DNA of 64,000 bases from Romanomermis culicivorax (taxonomy: Eukaryota; Nematoda; Enoplea; Mermithida; Mermithidae), in contig CAWUHX010000078.1 of NCBI GenBank assembly GCA_963922205.1, positions 248,001-312,000 of the forward strand, given 5' to 3'. Of the stretch, positions 1 through 10,098 are shown piece by piece (within the stretch, counting starts at the first letter, position 1; each line of letters opens with the position of its first letter). The position numbers and the translations under genes are program-made. A model generated the notes under the pieces. It saw only the letters and a program-made list of their open reading frames with translations, had not been told where the DNA came from and did no database searches.

Positions 1-330
1 TTTTGATTTCTTTCATTTAAAAAAGTTCGAAAAACGGTTCAAAAAATAGTAATTTTGTCTACATATCGTGAAAAATGTATTCATGGCGCGAAGCGCCAAG
101 AAAATTGGAATTTTTTATCAAAAAATTTACATTTTTCAGTATTTTTCCAACCGTAAATATCGCGGTCCCTATGTAAACCATATGGCTAGCCATAGGACTG
201 GAAAATCCTGGGTGGGGGGTCGCCCAATGGCTAGCCATATGGCTGACGATTTCTGGGGTGTTCTTATAGTACTTCCCTCCAATTACACGTATGCCTGTAG
301 ACCATTCAATTTGACGTCGGATAGTGGTGT
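1..330 (+). repeat. Dispersed repeat family E, copy 1
   Basis: This noncoding repeat has relatives at 62,265-62,560 (same strand) and 11,760-12,070 (opposite strand). The shared landmarks are a 'tcctatggctagcc'-like stretch around the palindrome ggctagcc, then a 'ggaaaatcctggg' block, then a 'gttcttatrgwacttc' block. A GC hairpin (ggcgcgaagcgcc) lies near position 85. The copies are clearly diverged. No protein is recognised, and the short reading frame through it (68-337) looks like chance. Confidence 0.55.
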
Positions 331-410
331 AAACTAAAAATCATCTTAGAATAATCACATTACAACGCGACAACAAAGTTGATCGGTTAGAAAATTAAGT
401 ATTTGTTCAG

Positions 411-710
411 TTTTACTAATAAGACTGATAAAACTCAAGCTTTTCTCAAAAGTAAAGGAATGCATTGGTGGATCAACGATCTTTAGCCTGGCAATAATCC
501 AGATTTGAACCCAAACGAAAATATCAGTGAAATTGTGAAAGGTATAGGTGAAAAGTTCGTGCACATGTAAGCCGGAATCGGCCCCGGCCGCTATTCTTGG
601 AGAACATTATCGGAAAATTTAACGGAATTATTTGGAAGCCTGCTGTGCTCAATTCTCGAACGTTCAAGACAGGTGCACGGAGCGGATGATGGTGATACAA
701 ATTTTGAATT
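411..710 (+). pseudogene. Tc1/mariner-type transposase relic, C-terminal part
   Basis: One frame reads as the end of a Tc1-type DDE transposase. It contains TDKTQAFLKSKGMHWW, then 'PGNNPDLNPNENIS', which matches the family hallmark WPGNSPDLNPIENIW carrying the last catalytic residue. A helical tail resembling the usual Tc1 C-terminus (WRTLSENLTELFGSLL) follows. Two in-frame stops interrupt the frame, one just before PGNN (about 484) and one after KFVHM (about 568), so it is dead. The N-terminal DNA-binding domain and the first catalytic aspartates are absent. I found no inverted ends around it. Confidence 0.6.
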
Positions 711-1655
711 GATTAAAATTGAAAATTTGGACTATGTTTTATTTTTGATCAATGAAATTTTAAGCCGCGGAGATTAAATGATCAAAAAAAGCATCATTCG
801 ACGCAGAATTAAATGCTCTACAGAGCATCGCTTTCAAATTTTCTCTATCGCATATGCAGTCAGCCGAATTTTGGGGGGATTATTATTTCGTGACACTTTG
901 TATATATATGTATTATAAAAGTCTTTTTTGAAAGTCAAAATGGGAACAAAACATTAATACGGTATTTTACACGATCGACAGCATAATTTTTGATGTTTCG
1001 GAGATATTCGCACCATAGTTAATGCTAGATTGAATGTTATGGAGGAAAATACTTTTATATTACCGTGATATTTCGGATATTGGCTATTTTCATTTCATAA
1101 CATGGGTACAAAAAAACTTTCTTGGATCTTTTTTGAAATGCAAAAGACATCGTGAAAAAATATCAAAGGTTCTCAAGATAGGCAATTTAGATAGGGTATC
1201 TTTGATTTCAAGGGGTAACGTTTTGGAGAGTTCAATAAGGTCCGTTTCTGTGTTTAAGTACTTGGCGAGTGTTCTATTACTTTACTATGTTCTGTATTTT
1301 CTATCGATTCGAAGCATTGCAGGCCATATTCTATTTTTGGCTTTATCTGATTCTTAAACGATTTGGGGCCACTATGCGAGGCTACCTGAGATTACTAGAT
1401 TCCACGAATAAAAGTATACCAGAGCTTAGCAGGGTTTTTTAACACTGTGTGGTTTGCACAGTGCAGTTCGTGCACTGAGAAACAATTTTTAAAAATAGAT
1501 TGTAAAAATATTATTCATGGCCTTTAACGAATTGGATTGAAAAGCTGTCAGTAAGAAGAGTGGAAACCTCTGAAAACTTCTTCCACGAGTTTTTAGAATT
1601 AAATTTGCGTTGAAAAAGTTTCAAAAAGTTGACGTGTTCAACTTCCTCAAAAAAT
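711..1655. other. Unexplained noncoding stretch
   Basis: AT-rich sequence with no recognisable gene. A 107-codon frame at 1,034-1,357 has no motif I know and is most likely chance. At about 1,444-1,476 there is a short inverted motif, cactgtgtggtttgcacagtg followed by cagttcgtgcactgag, of unknown meaning. Confidence 0.4.
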
Positions 1656-1659
1656 GTGT

Positions 1660-2110
1660 TAAAGAAAAAATGCGGATTTTAATCAAATATCAAGAAAAAA
1701 CATGGAAGATTAACAAATTAAAATATGAAATAGATGAAAACTATTTACAATTAGTTGATAAGTGAAGGTATACATGCTAAAAGCCGCGCATGAGCAATGA
1801 TTATTGAAGTTATATAACCGGCGAGAAGCGCGGAAAAATTTTGACCTTAGGACTTTCAAAAATGCACAAAAATGTGTCTTTTCTACAAATGCCCAACTTC
1901 TGGAATTTTTAAATTTCAAATAGAGAATTAAATTTTTCCTTTCACGAAACTTTTTTCCCAAAGAGCACCATTTGGGAAAAAAGTGTGGCTCTGGACTTAA
2001 AATGACTTCTATCGTGTACATACCTGTAATTTGGGGATTAAGGGACTCCTCAACTTGATCGTTACCTAGTACGCAAATATTGAGACCCCACCCTCAACTC
2101 GAAAAACTCT
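1660..2110 (+). repeat. Dispersed repeat family A, copy 1, with a truncated hAT-type MITE
   Basis: The stretch matches 8,930-9,337 and 44,345-44,740: 'atgcggat..atcaaatatca', 'gtgaaggtatacatgctaaaagccgcgc', a GC hairpin at about 1,820, then 'aatgcacaaaaatg'. At 2,020-2,110 it runs into the left end of the hAT-type MITE (catacctgtaa followed by a G/C-tract region), whose right end is not seen. No coding capacity is visible. Family A is probably a non-autonomous transposon, but its termini are not resolved here. Confidence 0.5.
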
Positions 2111-2140
2111 GACACTTTTTAACTGGTCTAAAACTAAGCT

Positions 2141-2990
2141 TTTTAGGCATTCTAGAAACTGAAAACGTAAAATTTCCTTAGCGCCTTGCGAGTCAATGAA
2201 TATATATAATTTTAGCTACTCTTGTCAAACCCGAACGCGAGCGAATTCTCTTCGAAAAGTATATTTGTATCATCGCAGCGTATTTATAGGTTGTAAACGG
2301 ACGAACCCATGGGGAGGGGTATGAGGGGGGTATTACCCCTACCTGAAGTCCTTAAAATTGATCACCGGGTGCCCAATTTTGAGAAAAAATGCAGTGTTTA
2401 GTGGACATTTAGCTACACTACTCCCGAAAATTTTCAACTTTACTCCTACCTGAAAAACCTGACCTTGGGGACCTCTGGTTGTAAATGAGTACCATGACTG
2501 ACTCATGAATATTAAGTTGCGAACTTTATCTATTCATTCAGTGGGATCGGATCGGAGAAATTCTTATTTCTCGTGTATGATTCAAATTGAAAAATTGATA
2601 TCATTGGCACAATGTTTGGACCAAAAATTTACGCAACTTTCGACTTAATTTTCGCAAAGAAATTCGAAAGTAGTCGAAAATTGAGCAAAAGTATAAACTT
2701 CCTGAACAATTTTACAGGGACATTTGAATTCACGCAGCATTTCATTTATTTTCGAATAGTAAACCGTTTTCTCGCACAGTTTTTCTCATATCACTAAAGT
2801 GACTAGCTGGGAAATAGGTTGGGCATTTCAGTGCGATAAATGTAGCTTTTTAGGAGTTTTCTGTATATTTTTTCAGGGCAAATTTTTTTGTACGATTATC
2901 ACAAATTTTTTGGCCTCGCACAAACGTCGGTGCACAAAAAAATACTTGTTTATCTTCTCCCCGCTGGTCGGACCTCATTAGTGCCGTTTT
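2141..2990 (+). repeat. Dispersed repeat family G, copy 1
   Basis: This is homologous along its length to 38,270-39,010: 'gcgagcgaattctcttc..aagtatatttgtatcatcg', 'attcattcagt', 'ttcctgaacaatttta', 'cagcatttcattt', 'tttttctcatatcact'. It is a noncoding repeat of about 0.85 kb. A 179-bp MITE sits at 2,298-2,476 in this copy and is missing from the other copy. The other copy in turn carries a 91-bp MITE that is missing here. Confidence 0.6.
2298..2476 (+). mobile_element. MITE family B, copy 1, with 9-bp target duplication
   Basis: A 179-bp segment (…cccatggggaggggtat…gaccttggggacctct) flanked on both sides by ggttgtaaa (2,289-2,297 and 2,477-2,485). The same segment occurs at 51,044-51,202 flanked by ggtgtgtga, and inverted at 48,690-48,868 flanked by gggttgtct/gggttgttt. 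Three copies, each with its own 9-bp duplication, define the ends. The termini form a weak inverted repeat (agac.gccccatgg against agaggtccccaagg). A 9-bp duplication fits Mutator-type transposition. Confidence 0.75.
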
Positions 2991-3289
2991 TAAAAATCTT
3001 TTTAGACTATTTTCGCCGTGTCGTTTTTCCGCTTAAAAATGCCACCACATGCTTTATTTAGGCATTTTTGAGTTTTTCAGGACATATTTATGCTTCTGCA
3101 GTCACTAATTTACCAAAAATAAAGAAAAACAAAAAATTTCGAATTTGGCTCAGATTATGATAAGAATATATCAAAATTAATAGTAAAAAAGTAACAAAAC
3201 GCCAAAGCGAGGAAAACCTAAATTGCATAGAAATTCGACTGCTGACATATCTGAGCTGAGCCGAAATTAAGAGCCTTTGGCTGAATTCG

Positions 3290-3640
3290 AATCATTCTTC
3301 CTCCAGGAGCGAAGCACCGTGAAAATTTTCGGATCCCGAAACTTTAAAACGTTGGAAGATGAATCTTTTTAACACTTATTTCATGATTTAAAATTTGATT
3401 TTGATTCATGATTTAAAATTTGATTTTGATTCATGATTTAAAATTTGATTCCTATTGTTATTCAGGCTTGAATATGTGCGGATGTTTTCAATCAGCTAAC
3501 CAGATAAACAATTATAGCTTCAAAATCAATGTTTCATAACATAGTGTGAAACAAAATATATAAATAGACTTCTAGCGCGGAGCGCCGAAATTTTTTAAAG
3601 ATTCTTGATATTCTAGAATGCTGGAAAATGAACCTTTCCA
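3290..3640. repeat. GC-hairpin modules and a 25-bp tandem repeat
   Basis: Two copies of the GC-hairpin module (see findings) lie at about 3,303 and 3,573, both in the gaagcg orientation, and both followed by the 'gaatgctggaaaatgaa'-type box. Between them, at about 3,379-3,451, the unit ttcatgatttaaaatttgat (25 bp with its spacer ttttga) is repeated three times head to tail. No coding sequence is present. Confidence 0.6.
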
Positions 3641-3999
3641 GCATTCCGTTCCTAGATAATTCTTCAATTTTTGCAGTCAATTTAATCACTATCTATAGTC
3701 GGACACAAAATGCAGAAAATTACATAGAAAGCATGCGACTAAAATTAAAAAATCACACAAGCGACCAGGAATTCGAATCTTTAAACCAGCAATAGCATCT
3801 GTCACTGTTCCAAACTGATGATGTTTTAATCATTTGCCGAATGCAAAAAAATTATGTTCACAAAGTTCAAAAGTTTTTTAAAGATCGCGGAAAAATTTTG
3901 TGATAAAATAATAAAACATTTTCGTCAAATGCATCGACGCAATGTCAAAGATGAACTGATTAAACCACAGATGAGATAAATATTCTCCGCAGTAACAAA

Positions 4000-4500
4000 T
4001 TGAATGCTATAAATATAGTATGTGAAGTTGTGGTCGCACCTTGTAGCTGGATTACAGCAAACGATGATCAAAATAGTCATTACCGGCGCGAAGCGCCGGA
4101 AAATTTCGAGGTTATGACCTTCTATAATCCACCAGAATGCACCTTCACAAGTTGGGAATACAAAAAAAAATTTCGCCATTCGGCGAAAAAGACCAGAATT
4201 TTTTTTGCCAAAAACACCGATTTGGCCAAAGAACAGTGCTTACAGACAAGTATGATCTTGCCCAAATGGTCGGCGGCGCTTTTACAGGTGACGTATGGAG
4301 GGGACAACTACCCACCATTTCTCCCTCGAATGAGGTCTTTTAAGGAAAAAAAATTTTGAACAAGGGAAAAAAATTTGGGGATGGCTCTCATTGTGAAGAA
4401 AATTTCGGGAATTAAAAACCGAAAAAGTGCATTTTGATGAAGTTTAGAAAGTCAAAATCTCAACATTTTCTGGCGCTTTGCGCCGATCATGAATATAATA
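4000..4500 (+). repeat. Family A-like repeat between two GC hairpins
   Basis: The sequence ccggcgcgaagcgccgg at about 4,084 is followed by the family A block 'aaaatttcgaggttatgacctt..aatgcacc' and ends with the reverse hairpin 'tggcgctttgcgccga' at about 4,470. So the unit is bounded by hairpins in opposite orientation. Frames overlapping it on both strands follow the repeat and are not taken as genes. Confidence 0.45.
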
Positions 4501-4504
4501 CTCA

Positions 4505-5660
4505 TAATTTTCTATCAGGAGCGACTGTTAGTATATGTATCAAATTCCACTTACATAAGAATGATTGAAATGTGGTCTATGATTGGACACAGATGTGTCA
4601 GCAGTTGAATGTTTATGCAATTTAGGTTTTCGTCGCTTGAGCTTCTTGTTACTATTAATCAGGGTTGGAAACATCCAAACTTTTGAAATTTCGATTTGTG
4701 GGTTTTTTTTATGTTTTTTGGCTTTCCCATGGTTTTTAGTAGTTTTTTCTGATTTAATTTTTTAGAATGCTTGGTACACCAAAATGACTATGTAAAAAAC
4801 TGTTGGAAGCGCCCTCTATCATCTTAGACCAGTTAGATAGTCTAAAAATGATAACTAGAAGTATTTATCTTATCGGAAGTGTCATGAATTTATGTTATTG
4901 TAAATCCCTTTTATAAGCTATAGAAATACAGCGATAGTGGGAATATAAGAATGGAACGATAAGTGAAGAAAATAAGAGGAGTAAAACTGGAGCAGAGCAT
5001 GCGATATGTAAAGAGGAAATTCAAGAAAAAAGAAGAAAAATGACAAATAAAGGGAAATATACAATACGTTTCATAAGAAATCAACCACAAAATTATATCA
5101 ATGCATCTCATATGTACAAAAAAGCTGAATGGACAGACGACTTTCAACTATCCCGTTTTTGATGCGGCTGCAGTTTAAAATCATACATAAACATCTGAGA
5201 TGTCTAAATTTTTGCTTTTCAAAACTTTCCGTGAGCTAACTACAGTAAATTCGACTTATTACATTAGTCCCGCTTGCATGATGGATACATAGACTATCGA
5301 TTCATTTATATATTTTTTGTGTGCGTTTTTTCTACTTCGTAGCGGATTCAATGCGCATAAAAAAGAGCCACTCAAAAGCTCATCTCTCTGTTGACCTACA
5401 GTATGCAGTCATTGAATATATTGAACATACGAGGCTTAACAATTAAGTTCAACTGATATGTCTAAAATTTTATTATTGTTGTCTCATTAATACTTTGAAA
5501 TTTCGAGCTAAGAAAATTAAAAACTTCACTATAACAGTAAATTCAGAATATTAAACTCAATCATATTTTATAAAATTTCGTTAGATATTTGGATGTTATG
5601 TGAAGAAATCGGCAAACATAGTGGTTCTGTACAAAAATGCACCCAAGAGCCGCAATAAAA
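4505..5660. other. Unexplained AT-rich noncoding stretch
   Basis: No gene, RNA or well-bounded repeat is recognised. Short frames at 4,583-4,765 (+) and 4,911-5,147 (-) have low-complexity, hydrophobic translations without motifs and are probably chance. Confidence 0.35.
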
Positions 5661-5783
5661 CTAGGGGTTTGTGGGGGGCTTTGATCAACATGTGGGTTAC
5701 TTTGATCGGAGTGGGTTACTTTGATCGCAATATATATATATATTATAGTGCGATCAAGGTAGCCCCCAAAAATTTGTCAATAT

Positions 5784-6080
5784 TTGTCCAACAAGGAAGA
5801 GCATTTGTTGGTCGAGTTGATCCATTCCTTGACATTTTTTGGAATGTCACTATCAAAAGACTACCTTTTGGCAACAGTCGACGATTATATTCGTAAAAAC
5901 CAACCCAAAATTTTGAGAAAATTAGAGAAAGTTGGATCAGAATGGTTCCGAAAATTCTTGAAGCATCATCATCATAGTTTCTTAGCATAACGCCACAGTA
6001 CTGCCCATGAAGGTTTAAATACATCAGCGGCAATGGAGAATAATTTAAAGAAGGCAAGAGTTGCTAGTACAATAACCTAA
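5784..6080 (+). pseudogene. CENP-B/Tc5-type HTH remnant of a pogo transposase
   Basis: The frame reads NKEEHLLVELIHSLTFFG, then a helix, then EWFRKFLKHHHHSFLA. This is the pattern of the second helix-turn-helix of pogo/CENP-B proteins ('EE..LV..I..L...G' up to 'G..WFR.FLKRH..LSLR'), which binds the element's ends. A stop follows FLA; in the same frame RHSTAHEGLNTSAAMENN then continues to a stop near 6,080. The family's catalytic core would follow and is not here. Confidence 0.55.
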
Positions 6081-6119
6081 TTTAACTCTCGTATTTTCAT
6101 ATTGTATGCATTCAATGGT

Positions 6120-6490
6120 TTCAGGTTGGAGAGCAGGGAGTCTAAGTCCAGCAAAACAAATAGCGAGAAGTGTCATTGAGTTCTTCGAAGCAGTTCATGC
6201 CAAAAAGCGACCCTAAAAGTCTCCCAAAGCGGCTCAATCATGCTTTTGGTCAGTCGTTGACAGCTCCTGACGTCATAGACTGCTGAAAGCACTGAAAGAA
6301 GCTAAGAAAACCAAAAAGGCGTTGAGTGCGAATAAGTGTCATGTTTGTTTTATCGCCTGGTTAAAATACAAGAAGAAGTTTAATGTCGACTGGGCTCAAT
6401 GTGATGAGTGCGATGGATGGATTTGTGGAGAAATTGCTTGATGGACGGTTTTGATGACGAAGCTGATTTCATCTGCTAAATTTGCCTTGC
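6120..6490 (+). pseudogene. C-terminal zinc-motif remnant of a pogo transposase
   Basis: After a possible acceptor (tttcag, about 6,123) one frame reads LSPAKQIARSVIEFFEAVHA. After stops it continues as LKEAKKTKKALSANKCHVC and FNVDWAQCDECDGWICGE. The C..C, W.QCD.CD.W.C spacing is the PHD-like tail seen in many arthropod pogo-type transposases. Several in-frame stops show that it is dead. It belongs with the HTH remnant just upstream. Confidence 0.5.
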
Positions 6491-7559
6491 TCAAAGAGAT
6501 GATTAAATTGGTATACATTTTTTTCTATTATTCTTATCATTCCATTGTTTTTTATGCCTTGAAAGCACTCGATCGATATAAATAAAGTTATAAGGGTATG
6601 ATAATATCATTCTTTGAATATCTGCTCATTTAGTAAAAGATTTGTTGAATTTTGAAGTTTTAATGCTCGAAATGTCGATTTAGTGATTTACCGTCGCCTT
6701 ATGTTTGTTTTAACGCCTTATATTTGTTTCAACTTTCATCATCACGTGTTCAAAAATTTGCATGTTGATCAAAGTCACCCACCCTAGACTTTGATCAACA
6801 CACACATTTATCGATATATACCCATCTAGAAGTGATAGATATATTTGATTTTCAAGTATTATTGTTGTGAAAATACGTTAGCCTATGATTCTACTCATTA
6901 CCAAAGATCTTAATTAATGATTTCGAGTTGTTGATCTAAGTAACCCACATATTTGTAGCATATAAATGGTTGGATGAATAATTTTTTTTCATCGAAAAAG
7001 TCATGTTTTCGCTCTAAGAATTTGATCAGTCAGCTATCAATGATTGTATAACCTGTTCCGTTTCTTGACCGTTCCTCACCAAATTTTTTTGTTCTCTTGT
7101 GAATCACAAAAAAGTGACAAAAAACGGACCTCTGGTATCATGTTACTATGGCGATCAAAGTCTCCCACTGTGTGGGTTACTTTGATCGCAAAGTGAGGGT
7201 TCTTAAAACTTGAAATTTTCTAACAAATCCAGCCGAAACAGAAAAATATTAGTGCAGTTTTATTAGAAAATGATTGACCTTTCCAAATGTACTCAAATCA
7301 CCTAACAAAAATTATTTTTAAAGACAATACGGCATGTCAAAGTGGATATACCCCTTTTTTGATCTAAGTCACTCCACTTCACCTTATTGACTACAGAAGC
7401 ATGAACATTTTCAGAAAAGCTCAAAAATGCATAAATAAAGCATATGATAGCATTTTAAAGCGAAAAACCGATATGGCGGAAATATCGAAAAATTTTTTGA
7501 CATCTTTCACTAAATGGCGAAAGGGTAACCGCGAAAAAAACAGTGCTGAAACCTGACTT

Positions 7560-7862
7560 GAATTTCCTCTATTTTTCCTGATTTTTACAGGTTACTGACC
7601 CCGAAAACATCGAAATGTTTAGGTGTGCTGCTAAAATTCAGAAAAAAGCATACGCAGATACAGGTTTTTTTTTGCACACAGAAACCAAATTTCGGGCTGT
7701 GCAACCAAATTTTTTCTGTCAAGTTGCACAGTGCAACTTGAAACCCGACTGCTCTTTTGATTAGGTTATAGGGTTCTGGAGTCCGGAGATGCATTTTTAT
7801 GCGTTCTAAAATGGAAAAAAGTGAAAATTTTCCGACGCTTCGCGCCGAGTTTAAATTCATTT
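7560..7862 (-). repeat. Family A-like repeat, inverted, ending in a GC hairpin
   Basis: Read on the minus strand, the sequence begins with the hairpin (…ccgacgcttcgcgccga at about 7,831 on the plus strand) and runs into 'aaaattttc', 'atgcatctcc' and a 'gcacaaccaaatttttt' block. That block also occurs at about 8,450 and 38,160 (as variants of 'aatttt..gcaca'). The 91-codon minus frame here follows the repeat and is not taken as a gene. Confidence 0.4.
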
Positions 7863-8599
7863 AATAATTTTTTATATTATTCTAGTTGGCGGTTAGAAAA
7901 GGTCATTCTAGTTGGTGCTTATGGCTTCTAGTTATCAACATATTATGGATGAATGTTTGATCCTGTATTGTTTTTTGACGAATTTAATGAAAACTAACAT
8001 TTTTCTCGGTCATTTTCTCGAAATTTTTTTGCGATCTTCATGAAAACTTTGACTTTCATGTGATTAAAACATTTTGAGTGTAAGACAAGACAACGCTAGA
8101 AATTTTTGATCCAAATTCTTAGTCGCTTGCCTAGTTTTTGAATTTTAGTTTGTTCGACTGAAAATTCATCTAATTCACTGAGAAATCAAACCGTCTGTCT
8201 GGGAAATAAAAGGTGAAAAGATTCATTTTCCAGCATTCTAGAATATTGGAATCCTGGAAAAAGCGCCGAACACATTACTATAGTCTAGTTATATTAATCC
8301 TTTCATTTTCTCTCCAAAAAGTTAGGTTTTACATGCCTAAAACCGACGCAGATCGAATGAAATTACAAGAAAACTAGTTTGCGACGGTTTTTCCGCCGAT
8401 AAATTTAAGCAAATTTATCGATTTTAGAATGAGTAACCAAAAATTTATCTGTACAACCAAATTTTTTTCCCAAGTTGCACAAGTTTGATCTACAAGCATT
8501 GGAACAAACTTTCGAGCAAACTATCCAAAAGCATAATGACTTTGAATTACATGAGAAATCGATGGTTAAGTCTTCTATGATGACAAGTGAGAACCCAAA

Positions 8600-9660
8600 A
8601 GGGATATTAATCTTTCCGGCGCGAAGCGCGGGAAAAATTTTTGGGTATTGATATTCTGCGACGCTAGAAAATCAATTTTCCGAACATTTTATTTCAAGAA
8701 TTAGATTTGAATTTTGTGTTCAAAAGTGGTAATTTCTAGAATTTTACTTGAAAAATTTTAAAACCAGTAGTATAATTTATTTGTAAACTCTCATACTTGG
8801 TCGAAAATATATGAGTAAACAGAGTATAAATTTTCGAAAGATATTTCCATGAAGCATTTGAATTGATTTTACGTTAGAAAAGAAATAATTGCATCAAAAA
8901 GCTTAGACTTGACGTTGATCTTTCTCAAAAGGAAAAAATGCGAATCTTCATCAAATATCATGATAAAATATTGAAGATTACCAATGAAAACATGAGATAA
9001 TACGTTCAAGACGATGAAAACTATTATAGATTATATGATAAATGAAGGTAGACATGCTAAAAGCCGCGCCTGAGCTAAGTACTGCATAATAATGATTATT
9101 AAAGTAATAATCGGCGCGAAGCGCCGAAAAATTTTGAGATTATGACCTTCTAAAATGCACCAAAATGCATCTTTTCTGTATCCGATCCCCGAAATTTTCT
9201 TCCCCAAATGGGGAAAGAGCCCAAAATTTTTTTCCCTTTTCCGAATTTTTTTCCCGAAAAAGCACGATTTGGGGGAAAAAAACAGTGAGGCGAAGGCGAA
9301 GGGAGGAAAAATTTTCAGGTGATGGTTTGGTTCTCATCATACCTGTACTTGGCGGGGGGGGGGTTGGGGGGGGGACCCCCCCCCAACTCGGCCAACCCTA
9401 TACTCAAAATCATTTCCCCCCCCCAACCCCCCCCCAGTTGGGAAAAAAATTAAAAAAATTTGCCAAAAAGTGTATGTTTTTTGGCCTTTTTTGGGAAAAA
9501 TTTCGACTTTTTCCTACCCCCCCCCCAAAATTTCGGATTTACCCCCCCCCCAACTGGTCGGAACTCGGAGGTCTTACAGGTATGGTTCTCATGTGGAAAA
9601 AATCTTGAAGGGAAAAAACGGTGTATCCGCCTACGCGGAGGAACTCCAGTATTTATTTAT
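8600..9660 (+). repeat. Dispersed repeat family A, longest copy, split by a hAT-type MITE
   Basis: From the hairpin at about 8,616 to about 9,337, then again from 9,585 to about 9,640, the sequence matches copies at 1,660-2,030 and 44,345-44,740 (same strand) and 45,000-45,290 and 48,045-48,440 (opposite strand). A second hairpin lies at about 9,112. The right part ('gttctcatgtggaaaa..atctt..a.gg') has an uninserted relative at about 46,217-46,265. The unit is noncoding and about 0.8 kb or longer, with unresolved ends. Confidence 0.55.
9338..9584 (+). mobile_element. hAT-type MITE, copy 1
   Basis: A 247-bp segment begins catacctgta and ends tacaggtatg, giving a perfect 10-bp inverted repeat. 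It is flanked by a perfect 8-bp direct repeat gttctcat (9,330-9,337 and 9,585-9,592). An 8-bp duplication is the hAT signature. The interior holds long G and C runs and the block 'actggtcggaactc' near the right end, all shared with 47,867-48,040 and 39,199-44,156. It has no coding capacity. Confidence 0.8.
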
Positions 9661-10098
9661 TTCTCACCATTTCCCTCTTTCGTCGAGTTGAGAATTAAAA
9701 GCGATCGGCGAATTAACGAAGCAACTTTTCAATTCAAAGATCAACAATTGAGCTCAAACTACAGTAACTGATTCCCAGAAGATTCTTATCGGAAAGCTGA
9801 ACAACCTGATTCTATTTTCTATATTGCATCAATCAAATGAAGTCTTGTTCTAAAGGCATTGCCGTTTTATATTTATCGCAAATTATTCTCTTCTTCATCA
9901 CTTATCACCGTTTTATTTCATTAGCAACTCCGACTGGTCTTTCAAATGATTATTTTCCATTTATTATGACGTCGCCGACCATTATGGTCAATTATCTTAT
10001 CACTCCGGAAGGCCTTATAGCATGACAATGAGCTGTTCTCTATCTTATGCCTTTTTCTTCTTGCTGCAAGCCTCATTCTTTTCGTATCTACGTGCATT

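Larger units (their letters stand above)
5664..7384 (+). mobile_element. Internally deleted pogo-type (Tc1/mariner superfamily) transposon
   Basis: The segment is bounded by TA at 5,662-5,663 and 7,385-7,386. Its ends share an imperfect inverted repeat around 'ctttgatca' on the left and 'tgatctaagtcactccactt' on the right. The motif gtgggttactttgatcg or its complement recurs inside near both ends (5,692, 5,710, 6,762, 6,940, 7,150, 7,175). Two coding remnants match the start and the end of pogo transposases: a CENP-B-type helix-turn-helix and a C-terminal C..C/W..CD.CD.W zinc motif. Only about 40 bp separate the first remnant from the next readable block, so the DDE catalytic core has been deleted. 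Confidence 0.6.

Noticed and set aside
4911-5147. 78-codon minus frame rich in Phe, Ser and Tyr
   Set aside because: It is low-complexity with no motif, and the plus strand is simply A/G-rich there.
9165-9608. 147-codon Pro-rich frame
   Set aside because: It is the translation of family A repeat plus the C-rich interior of the hAT-type MITE. The proline runs come from C-runs.
9837-10025. 62-codon frame just upstream of the GNAT gene as an extra first exon
   Set aside because: It ends in a stop before the GNAT ATG, is not needed for the family's normal length, and its hydrophobic translation matches nothing.
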